From assembly GCA_003281405.1 (NCBI GenBank), contig QCCD01000010.1, positions 1-64,000 of the forward strand: a stretch of 64,000 nucleotides of DNA, given 5' to 3'. Position numbers and translations under genes: made by a program. The DNA is from Prochlorococcus sp. AG-347-K16 (lineage in GTDB: Bacteria; Cyanobacteriota; Cyanobacteriia; PCC-6307; Cyanobiaceae). Within the stretch, counting starts at the first letter, position 1, and each line of letters begins with the position of its first letter. This document shows positions 48,919-55,210 of the stretch, in pieces. The notes below the pieces were generated by a model. The model was not told the origin of the DNA, made no database searches, and saw only the letters and a program-made list of their open reading frames with translations.

Positions 48919-49023
48919 TTAATGTTTAAAGATTTTTCTTATTTCAAAAGGAAATTCTTTGTGTTGAACAAGGAAAATTTTTTGGTCCCAAAATTGCCCA
49001 CTTTCTTGAGAAGTAGAAGCCAT
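48919..49023 (-). CDS. 34-residue small open frame
   Basis: ATG (49021-49023) to TAA (48919-48921), beginning MASTSQESGQFWDQ. An AAAGAAAGAG purine stretch lies just upstream, at Shine-Dalgarno distance. Composition is plausible for a short peptide, but there is no family match and no operon support. Confidence 0.28.
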   Translation of the reverse strand: MASTSQESGQFWDQKIFLVQHKEFPFEIRKIFKH

Positions 49024-49071
49024 AGTACTCTTTCTTTAATAATTAAATGGAAATAGCAGTCTTTTCATTTG

Positions 49072-49355
49072 TTAATCACAACAATCTTCCTTTGTTAATA
49101 AAGCAGTCCAAGGGGATTCCTCCATTGTTGATAAGTCAACTCTATGAGTTGTCATCCAGTCACCATTTGCTTCCACAAACTTTTGAACAATACCTTCTGG
49201 AGCTTGATGAATAACAATTATTCTTTGAGAATCATCCTTGCTTACTACTCTAAAAAGCGGCTTAATATCAAATTCTGAATGCCTTTTATCTGCTTCTGCA
49301 CTATCAAATATTGCAGCCCATTCATCGAAAGTGCTTTAAATTTTAAATTAAACAC
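49072..49355 (-). pseudogene. DUF3764 family gene, frameshifted near the 5' end
   Basis: The minus-strand frame reads STFDEWAAIFDSAEADKRHS and later IIVIHQAPEGIVQKFVEAN, a good match to the DUF3764 family common in Prochlorococcus, ending CCD. It has no start: TAA precedes the serine codon. In a shifted frame the bases just upstream (from GTG at 49353-49355) read VFNLKFK, which is what the family N-terminus needs. A single-base indel at the AAATTTAAAGC run (49333-49343) would restore it. Either a recent pseudogene or a sequencing error. Confidence 0.6.
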
Positions 49356-49376
49356 GGATGTAACTTAACAAGACAT

Positions 49377-49424
49377 AAAAAAAGGAGCTTATTGCCCTTT
49401 ATTTTAGATCGACTGTAAATCAAT
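49377..49424. repeat. Terminator-linked repeat, copy 1
   Basis: A-run and weak hairpin followed by TTAGATCGACTGT (49404-49416) and AAATCAAT. Read on the minus strand it is ACAGTCGATCTAA, then a hairpin, then a T-run, like a rho-independent terminator. It lies between the DUF3764 remnant and the DUF3721 lipoprotein gene. Confidence 0.5.
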
Positions 49425-49501
49425 ATATATGTAAAGAAATCAATTTTTTAAATATTTTGAAAGATATTTAATACTAAACTTCCATGATTTTATAAATAAA
49501 T

Positions 49502-49714
49502 TTGAAACACTTTATTTCTTTTCTTCCTTTTTTTTTCATGTCAATTCTTTCGTTAAGTTGTTCAAATAAACCCGTCGAAAGAGAAATGAAAATGCCAATG
49601 TTATTTGATGCAAAAGAACAGGCTGAAAAAGAAGCTTATAAATTTGACTGTGAAGGTGCTCATCAAATGGGAGATAAATGGATGCCATGCAGTATGCATG
49701 AACACAATCATTAA
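49502..49714 (+). CDS. DUF3721 lipoprotein
   Basis: 70 residues. A signal segment (residues 3-19) ends in the lipobox LSLSC, so Cys20 is the likely lipidated residue, giving a membrane-anchored lipoprotein. The remaining part, LFDAKEQAEKEAYKFDC and GDKWMPCSMHEHNH, matches the C-terminal domain of the decapeptide-repeat protein at 17063-17485 in about 20 of 33 positions, including both cysteines. A His-rich end suggests metal binding, unproven. Start is TTG at 49502. Confidence 0.72.
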   Translation: MKHFISFLPFFFMSILSLSCSNKPVEREMKMPMLFDAKEQAEKEAYKFDCEGAHQMGDKWMPCSMHEHNH

Positions 49715-49762
49715 AAAAAGAGGGTTTTATCTCTCCAATTTTAGATCGACTATCAATCAATT
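49713..49762. repeat. Terminator-linked repeat, copy 2
   Basis: A7 run, hairpin GAGGG...TCTCTCC, then ATTTTAGATCGACTAT (49738-49753) and CAATCAAT. It lies between the stops of the lipoprotein gene (plus) and the 40-residue gene (minus) and could terminate both. Confidence 0.5.
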
Positions 49763-49883
49763 AATAATTAATTAATTTTCTTATCCCATCTCTATTTTCA
49801 ACTCTATTTATTCTTAACCCAATAAACAGAGCCCATATAAGTGCAAAGACAATTGGTAAGAAAATGATTGCGAGTTTCATCAT
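49761..49883 (-). CDS. 40-residue single-pass membrane peptide
   Basis: ATG (49881-49883; a second ATG follows at once) to TAA (49761-49763). It reads MMKLAIIFLPIVFALIWALF, a membrane helix, and then a basic tail (GLRINRVENRDGIRKLINY). The stop runs directly into the terminator-linked repeat copy 2, as for a properly ended small gene. Family unknown. Confidence 0.5.
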   Translation of the reverse strand: MMKLAIIFLPIVFALIWALFIGLRINRVENRDGIRKLINY

Positions 49884-50001
49884 TTTTTTTATTCTGTTAT
49901 TTGCTCAAAATAATAACCTTTAAATGAATAACAAAAAATAGGTACTTTATCTAAAAAAAGTAGGGTCGAGGTTTGGCCTCAAAAAATTAATAGCAAAAAT
50001 T

Positions 50002-50217
50002 TTATACTCCCGCTACTTTTCGTTCCGCTTGTCGCTTTTTTAGAATTGAATAAGTTTGTGAAGCCCATTTTCGAGAAATATCAAATTCAGAATCTAACTT
50101 CTCTCTAAGTAATTTGCCAATTTTATATGCTTCTACGAAGCCTAGATAAATTATTACAAGCAGCTTAGTTATGTTTACTGCAACAACTGCTATCTTTTCA
50201 ATTCTTTGATCTTGCAT
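50002..50217 (-). CDS. Small protein with hydrophobic N-terminal helix
   Basis: 71 residues, unassigned. A hydrophobic segment (IAVVAVNITKLLVIIYLGFV) is followed by a charged basic helix (ASQTYSILKKRQAERK). ATG at 50217. Codon use is normal for this genome. Possibly peripheral or single-pass membrane. Confidence 0.55.
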   Translation of the reverse strand: MQDQRIEKIAVVAVNITKLLVIIYLGFVEAYKIGKLLREKLDSEFDISRKWASQTYSILKKRQAERKVAGV

Positions 50218-50475
50218 TTGTACTTATTCATGTCCACTAAAGTTAACAAAGGTAACAAATTATGCAAACTTTTGAAATTCTGAACGTTCTTTCACCGGGT
50301 TGAATCCTCTCCTTATATATTGTTTAATCTTTACCTGGTTTGATTTTTCTCAGTATATAGATAAAAATAGAGCACCAAATTTAGAGCTAATTAGTTTCGA
50401 TTATAATCTAGCTCTATTTGTGTGTCTGAGACACTCTAGAGATAAAAAAGCAAGGGCTTGGACCCCCTATTTAAA
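50218..50475. other. Non-coding stretch with inverted repeat
   Basis: About 260 bases with no believable gene. It contains the perfect inverted repeat TAGAGCTA (50382-50389) / TAGCTCTA (50409-50416) with a 19-base loop, and further downstream GTGTCTGAGACAC, near-palindromic. A structured RNA is possible. Confidence 0.3.
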
Positions 50476-50503
50476 TGGTTGGGGCGACAGGATTCGAACC
50501 TGT
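50476..50503 (-). pseudogene. Truncated tRNA, 3' end only (tRNA-Pro-like)
   Basis: On the minus strand: T arm ACAGG-TTCGAAT-CCTGT, acceptor strand CGCCCCA, discriminator A and an encoded CCA. The 5' acceptor partner, D arm and anticodon arm are missing in the following 80 bases. The sequence TCACAGGTTCGAATCC is typical of tRNA-Pro 3' ends, but the identity is a guess. Confidence 0.65.
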
Positions 50504-50552
50504 GACATATTGCTCTTAGTTATCTAGGTCGCAAATTTGATAGTTTTTTAGG

Positions 50553-50585
50553 ACAGTCGATCTAACATTTGGGGCCCTTTTTTTT
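50553..50585. repeat. Terminator-linked repeat, copy 3
   Basis: ACAGTCGATCTAA (50553-50565; the reverse complement of TTAGATCGACTGT) followed by a short GGGGCCC hairpin and eight T's. Same architecture as copies 1 and 2 but in opposite orientation. It ends about 50 bases from the truncated tRNA. Confidence 0.5.
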
Positions 50586-50653
50586 AGGCAGATTGTATAA
50601 AAAAAACTCAAAAATTAATTACTCACTCACAGTAAACTATACAATTTTGATTT

Positions 50654-50681
50654 GTTGGATGTTGGATGTTGGATGTTGGAT
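50654..50681 (+). repeat. Heptanucleotide tandem repeat (GTTGGAT)x4
   Basis: Four perfect head-to-tail copies of GTTGGAT, then a partial one. Not in a gene that I accept. Slipped-strand array, likely to vary in copy number. Confidence 0.9.
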
Positions 50682-50756
50682 GTTCTCTATATTCTCTCTC
50701 CCAAAAGTTATGAAACTTAGGGCATTTTGCATCGCAGATTTCCTTTCAAATTTAGT

Positions 50757-50930
50757 CTACAAATTTAGTCCACGAAATAATAACCCAAAATTGACAGTTT
50801 GTTGAAATAAACCAAATAAATTATTCCCAACTATGGCAGCAATTATTAAAACGAAGGCAACTATGGCGAAAAGAGCACTTACATCTTTTATGTCATAAGG
50901 TGCTTTAAATAAAGGTTTCTGGTCTGCCAT
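50757..50930 (-). CDS. 57-residue single-pass membrane protein
   Basis: ATG at 50930, giving MADQKPLFKAPYDIKDVSAL, then a 25-residue hydrophobic segment (about 19-43) and a Gly/Phe-rich end (NFGLLFRGLNL). A TTG three codons upstream is less convincing. Looks like a small thylakoid or plasma-membrane protein, family not recognised. A bidirectional terminator lies about 90 bases upstream. Confidence 0.6.
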   Translation of the reverse strand: MADQKPLFKAPYDIKDVSALFAIVAFVLIIAAIVGNNLFGLFQQTVNFGLLFRGLNL

Positions 50931-51016
50931 AGTTATCAAATATATAAATGCAATTGAATCATACTACTTTAATAATTTTTAGAAGTATTAAGTGATTTTT
51001 TAGATTAATTTTGGAC

Positions 51017-51049
51017 AAAAAAAAGGCCACTAAAAGTGGCATTTTTTTA
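51017..51049 (-). terminator. Bidirectional-looking terminator
   Basis: GCCACT-AAA-AGTGGC perfect hairpin (51026-51040, with the loop TAAAA partly paired) flanked by A8 on the left and T7 on the right. It lies directly downstream of the DUF4278 gene on the minus strand. Confidence 0.85.
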
Positions 51050-51062
51050 TTGGATAAACCAA

Positions 51063-51164
51063 CTAGCTTGTGTAAGCTTTTCCTCTATAAATTAGTTCGT
51101 TGTGCTGCTTTTTAGCTGCTTCTTTGTTCTGGACGTACTTTTGTCCTCTGTAAATTAGAGTCAT
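51063..51164 (-). CDS. DUF4278-type 33-residue protein
   Basis: ATG (51162-51164) to TAG (51063-51065), 33 residues, too small for most gene callers. It reads MTLIYRGQKYVQNKEAAKKQ and ends ELIYRGKAYTS, with two LxYRG-x-xY units bracketing a basic helix. This is the compact DUF4278 pattern found widely in marine picocyanobacteria. The leader of about 100 bases is structured, and a clear terminator follows, so it is an independent and probably well-transcribed unit. Confidence 0.75.
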   Translation of the reverse strand: MTLIYRGQKYVQNKEAAKKQHNELIYRGKAYTS

Positions 51165-51260
51165 TTCTTAAGCTCCGGTTTCGCTTAAGTCCCCGTTCCT
51201 TGGCTTAAGTCGATTTGCGGCTTGCTATACGCAAGTTGAACGTTTTAGTAGCGGTTGCTA
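51165..51260 (-). promoter_or_regulatory. Structured leader of the DUF4278 gene
   Basis: About 96 bases, much richer in G and C than the neighbourhood. It holds hairpins GTAGC-AACC-GCTAC and CTTGC-GTATA-GCAAG and three copies of CTTAAG (51167-51172, 51184-51189, 51204-51209). It could be a regulatory 5' UTR or a separate small RNA. Confidence 0.5.
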
Positions 51261-51267
51261 CAATTTA

Positions 51268-51297
51268 ATAATAACATTCAAGAAAATTATTTGTCTA
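51268..51297 (-). promoter_or_regulatory. Candidate promoter of the DUF4278 unit
   Basis: On the minus strand, TAGACA (51292-51297) and TATTAT (51268-51273) are 18 bases apart, close to a sigma-70-type consensus. Start would be near 51260. Confidence 0.5.
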
Positions 51298-51470
51298 GGT
51301 CTTTAATAAATAAACTTAATATTTTAATTAATGAAATAGGCTCCTACTAAAGAAATTTATGTTTTTCTTTAGGTAGTTTCTTGCAGGTTACATTTTGTTC
51401 GTTTTTGAGAAGTATTTTTTATTTAATGAACTTTTAAATGTAAAATTCTTAAGATTATAAAATTTGTTTT

Positions 51471-51665
51471 ATGTTTTCTAGAAGCAAAAAACCTACAGTA
51501 AAAAAATCCGCAATAGTTGAAGAGACTCCATTATTCGCTCAATTATTACCATTCGCAAACAGAATGAATGATAAGGTTCAATTAGTAAATGCTTTGGCTT
51601 TTACTTTTATTATGGGTTTCTCAATTTTTGGAATTGCTCTATGGAAACTCTCAGGGCTGACCTAA
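51471..51665 (+). CDS. Small single-pass membrane protein
   Basis: 64 residues. A basic N-terminus (FSRSKKPTVKKSA) is followed by LPFANRMNDKVQLVNALAF and a C-terminal hydrophobic helix (about 40-60). It has only a weak resemblance to high-light-inducible antenna proteins (no E-x-x-NGR motif), so no family is claimed. ATG start. Its stop lies against the convergent 88-residue gene, with four bases of overlap. Confidence 0.6.
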   Translation: MFSRSKKPTVKKSAIVEETPLFAQLLPFANRMNDKVQLVNALAFTFIMGFSIFGIALWKLSGLT

Positions 51666-51928
51666 TTATTTAATTTTTGCAAAGCATCAATTTTTGATTC
51701 TTTGTTTTTAATTATTGTTATTAACCATTTAGAGGCAAGTCCTCTGGATATTGATCTACTTTTTAGAAATCTACATATATAAATGTGTAGATTTTTTTCG
51801 TTTTTGGAGTTAAATTTTTCTTCAAAGTCCAATATATCTTCTTCTGATGTCCTTTTTCTTAGCTCGTCCACTAAAGCATGACTAGAGGAATCATTAAATA
51901 CATTCCCAAAATTTAGGCTTAATGTCAT
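51662..51928 (-). CDS. 88-residue hypothetical protein
   Basis: Small soluble helical protein (LVDELRKRTSEEDILDFEEK, then GLASKWLITIIKNKESKI). Family unknown. ATG at 51928, 88 bases downstream of nrdJ on the same strand, so not obviously coupled. Confidence 0.6.
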   Translation of the reverse strand: MTLSLNFGNVFNDSSSHALVDELRKRTSEEDILDFEEKFNSKNEKNLHIYICRFLKSRSISRGLASKWLITIIKNKESKIDALQKLNN

Positions 51929-52016
51929 AAATAATTTATGTCCCTATTAAAGAGGTAGCCATAAATTAAATTTTTAAAAACTAATTTATATTTTTTATTT
52001 ACAAATAATTTAAGAT

Positions 52017-54350
52017 TTAATTTTTTGGTTTAGCCAGAGGAAGCAGACACTTATCTGAATCACAACCTGCTGGTCCTGCTTCAGAAAGTTCTCCAACATC
52101 ATATTTATTAAGAGCGTCAAAGAAATCGTTATTGACTTTCCTTTCTATCACTTTATTCTGCAATGATATATATTCCTCTTTACTTATTGGTTCAAAGGGT
52201 AATCTCGGGAAAGTAGCGTTAGCACTAAATCTAGCCAGCAATGCTGCTGAAATATATCCCTCATTATTTTCTATTGCATTATGAATAGCCTTAGCTAAAT
52301 CCTCGATTTCATTTTCTCTAAATTCTACGGTTGCAGAGGTATTATGCTCTGTGTAAAATTTCTGCACTTGCATGTAAAAATCAAATTGAGCTAATGCTGA
52401 GAAATTATTGATGTCTATTTGGTCTGCGCCGTCTATATTTGCCCAACTAACTTCTGTCGGGATTTCAACTAACCATTCTGTACATCTTGGATCAAATGGA
52501 TTATCGAGCAAGCAACCATTTTCATCTTTATCAGATTGAGATGGAACAACTGAGTAACCATAATCCATGCAAGCTAAAGCGATTGGGTCATTTTTCCTGA
52601 AAGTTATTCTTCTTATGAATCTTTGAGCCTTTGGAGGATGCCATCCTGGAGCAGCTCCAGTAAGAAGACTTTTAGTTCCAGCTGGCTGAACTGTTGTACA
52701 TCTATTTGGTCTCCTTAGATTATGCTTATCACAATATTCCCATACAGTTTCTTTTACTATTTTTCTCCAAGAATCTAAGAATTTAGCTTCCTTTTCTTTG
52801 AAGGCCTTCCCTTCTTCGCTATTTGGCCTTCCTGCTTCCCACCATTTCAACCATGGCGTACCAAAGGCATGGACACAAAAATCAAATAATCCAGTGAAAC
52901 TTACTCCTACGATAGGATCATATTCCCTACTTTTTCTGTAACGCTCAACTTCAAATTCATGATTAAGTAAGCATGCAACAGAAAGAGCGGCTGCTTTAAA
53001 AGCTTTTTTTTGCTCTTCAAAATTTCCTGGATCAATCTGATTTAAATGAACTTCAGCTAAATTGCAATGGAAATCATTTCCCAAGATCTCCCCACAAGGG
53101 TTAAGTCCATATCGGCTCATCCTGTGGTCTAACTCTTCTTCTGAGAAAGGACCATAACTACTATTTATCCAATTTCTCGCTTCATCCTTACCTTGTTCTG
53201 AGTAGATTTCAATAAATTCCTTTCTCAATTCATCATCTTTGAGAATATCTGCATTTGACCTTGCGATTGCTTCTGGGGCAAATTGAATGGCCCCCTCACC
53301 TGAATGGAATTGTTTTGTTACTGCATCCAAAACAGTTTGGTAAGTGGGTTTTGTATGGTAAACCCTAGTATGATTTGCCATTCTGAGGGCATCTTTTTCA
53401 GGATCTATTCTCCAATTACCATTCTCATCTTGACTCCATAAATTTTCTTTTGCTGATGCGGCTTCCTTATCATCTGAAGCAAATTGTCTCATTCCAGCAC
53501 TTCTTCTTATATTCCCAGCAACAATGGTTACTGCAGCTTCATCAATTAATAAACAACACTCTACTGTACTTAATTTCCTGCCAATTGCCTTTCCAAGAAG
53601 TGATGCGACTCTAGAGTAAAGATCTTTCAATTTGATAGGATTTGCCATACCACCAAAACCTTTTAATGATTCTCCAGCAGGCCTAATATCTTCCAAATCA
53701 ATATAAACATCAATTTCTCTTTCAAGACTCTCGTTACTTGAGGCCTCAAGAAGATATTTATAGCTATCTACCCATCCTCTTCTGCTATCTCCAACTTTGA
53801 TATGAAGATCTTTTCCTTTAATTTCTAATGATGACTTTTCTTCTCTTTGATCTTTAGGAGTTATTCCAACCTCACTGACTGATTTAATATTTATTTTGTT
53901 AATTACCGTAGGTAGATTATTTATAAAATGAGGCTCAATTATTGCACCTGTTCCACATCCCATCATTGCTAAGTCCATCATCAAAGCAAAGGCTTCCCAA
54001 TCAATTAAGTTTGTTGAGGTACAGTTGTATGCTCCTGAGAAATTTTGGTTCTTGTTAATCCAAGGGGTTCCGCCTATCCATAACCATCTTCCTGAAGGTT
54101 GAGCTTTTTGGTTACTTTGCATCTCTCTCATTAGGATTAATTCTTCTTCAGAAAGTTTTCCTAATTCTTTTAATCCCGATAAATTCCTTTCACCTACTTC
54201 GCTCCAGTTCTCCCTTTTGCCAGATGAAGTTTTTCTACTATAAGATCTGAAAAAAACTGGATAAGCAGCTGGCGCAGTCTTTGGAAAATCATCTTTTTTA
54301 AGATTATTGGAATTGCTCTCTGAAGAAGCTTTATTTGGTGCAACAGTCAC
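52017..54350 (-). CDS. nrdJ: Class II (cobalamin-dependent) ribonucleotide reductase
   Basis: Makes deoxyribonucleoside triphosphates using adenosylcobalamin to generate the thiyl radical. Related to the monomeric Lactobacillus RTPR type: NPCGEILGNDFHCNLAEVHL is the active-site region with the radical Cys/Glu, and the C-terminal AGCDSDKCLLP provides the CxxxxC redox-shuttle pair. I chose the GTG at 54350 (777 residues); a frame extending to 54425 would add a 25-residue arginine/valine-rich start with no family sense. It explains the need for cobalamin metabolism such as the CbiX-like chelatase. Confidence 0.92.
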   Translation of the reverse strand: MTVAPNKASSESNSNNLKKDDFPKTAPAAYPVFFRSYSRKTSSGKRENWSEVGERNLSGLKELGKLSEEELILMREMQSNQKAQPSGRWLWIGGTPWINKNQNFSGAYNCTSTNLIDWEAFALMMDLAMMGCGTGAIIEPHFINNLPTVINKINIKSVSEVGITPKDQREEKSSLEIKGKDLHIKVGDSRRGWVDSYKYLLEASSNESLEREIDVYIDLEDIRPAGESLKGFGGMANPIKLKDLYSRVASLLGKAIGRKLSTVECCLLIDEAAVTIVAGNIRRSAGMRQFASDDKEAASAKENLWSQDENGNWRIDPEKDALRMANHTRVYHTKPTYQTVLDAVTKQFHSGEGAIQFAPEAIARSNADILKDDELRKEFIEIYSEQGKDEARNWINSSYGPFSEEELDHRMSRYGLNPCGEILGNDFHCNLAEVHLNQIDPGNFEEQKKAFKAAALSVACLLNHEFEVERYRKSREYDPIVGVSFTGLFDFCVHAFGTPWLKWWEAGRPNSEEGKAFKEKEAKFLDSWRKIVKETVWEYCDKHNLRRPNRCTTVQPAGTKSLLTGAAPGWHPPKAQRFIRRITFRKNDPIALACMDYGYSVVPSQSDKDENGCLLDNPFDPRCTEWLVEIPTEVSWANIDGADQIDINNFSALAQFDFYMQVQKFYTEHNTSATVEFRENEIEDLAKAIHNAIENNEGYISAALLARFSANATFPRLPFEPISKEEYISLQNKVIERKVNNDFFDALNKYDVGELSEAGPAGCDSDKCLLPLAKPKN

Positions 54351-54483
54351 GATAAAAAAACGTAAGTAAATAACCCGTACTGGAAGAATAACTCTACCTG
54401 TGGCGTCTGCAACTATTCTTACCACTATTTAACGGTTTGTGTAGAATTATGTTTAATATGAAATCTTTGTTTCAAGAAAGGAT

Positions 54484-55179
54484 ATGGAAAGAGTCCCTGA
54501 ACCTGAATTAATGGAAGAAAAAGAGCAGGTCATTTCTTATGACGAAGCTGATTTTTCAGAAGGGGAAGTTAATCTAATTAATCAAATAAATCAATATCTT
54601 TTGAAAAAAAATATTTCTTTAGGTGAAAAAGATTTAATAGTTGATTTAGGATGCGGTCCAGGAAATATTTCTGAGAGGTTAGCAATAAAATGGCCTAATA
54701 CTACAGTCCTAGGAATAGATGGTTCTAAAGAGATGATTTTGAGAGCAGAATATAAAAAAAGTATTTCTAATAATCAAAAAAAATTAAAAAATTTACGCTA
54801 CATTTGTTCTGACATCAAAGACATTAAATCAAATAATTTTTTATTAAAAAAAAGAATTAGTTTACTTGTAAGCAACAGTTTGATTCATCACGTTACCAAT
54901 CTTGAAGATTTCTTCAACATAATAAGAAGTTTGTCTAGTAACGTCACTGTAAATTTTCACAAGGACTTAAAAAGGCCATTAGATGAAAAGTCTGCTTTAG
55001 AACTCAAAACACAATGTTCAACTAAATATAATGAGATTTTAACTAATGATTATTATGCCTCTTTAAGAGCTTCTTATACTTTTAAAGAGTTAAAAAATTT
55101 CACCTTAGAGAATGATCTATCCTCTTTAGATGTGTTTGAAGAAGGTGAAAATTATTTAATAGTCTATGGTAATGTTTAA
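54484..55179 (+). CDS. SAM-dependent methyltransferase, class I
   Basis: 231 residues. Motif I LIVDLGCGPGNISERL and the acidic TTVLGIDGSKEMI define a class I SAM fold; VSNSLIHHVTNLEDFF lies where post-motif II usually does. Substrate not deducible. ATG at 54484. It is divergent from nrdJ and lies 31 bases before prfC. Confidence 0.78.
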   Translation: MERVPEPELMEEKEQVISYDEADFSEGEVNLINQINQYLLKKNISLGEKDLIVDLGCGPGNISERLAIKWPNTTVLGIDGSKEMILRAEYKKSISNNQKKLKNLRYICSDIKDIKSNNFLLKKRISLLVSNSLIHHVTNLEDFFNIIRSLSSNVTVNFHKDLKRPLDEKSALELKTQCSTKYNEILTNDYYASLRASYTFKELKNFTLENDLSSLDVFEEGENYLIVYGNV

Positions 55180-55210
55180 GAACTAAGTGAAAGGCCCTTA
55201 TATTATATAA

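Noticed and set aside
50300-50527. 75-codon plus-strand frame ending GWGDRIRTCDILLLVI
   Set aside because: The GWGDRIRTCD end is the translation of the truncated tRNA's T arm and acceptor in the opposite strand; a known artefact.
50569-50805. 78-codon plus-strand frame with repeated Trp/Met/Leu residues
   Set aside because: It runs through the GTTGGAT tandem array and a terminator-linked repeat and overlaps the end of a better reverse gene.
51471-51665. Calling the 64-residue membrane protein a high-light-inducible protein
   Set aside because: The E-x-x-NGR chlorophyll-binding motif is absent; only length and a helix agree.
54351-54425. Upstream extension of nrdJ to the GTG/ATG near 54425
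   Set aside because: The added residues (VRIVADATGRVILPVRVIYL) do not fit the family N-terminus; the GTG at 54350 gives a normal start.
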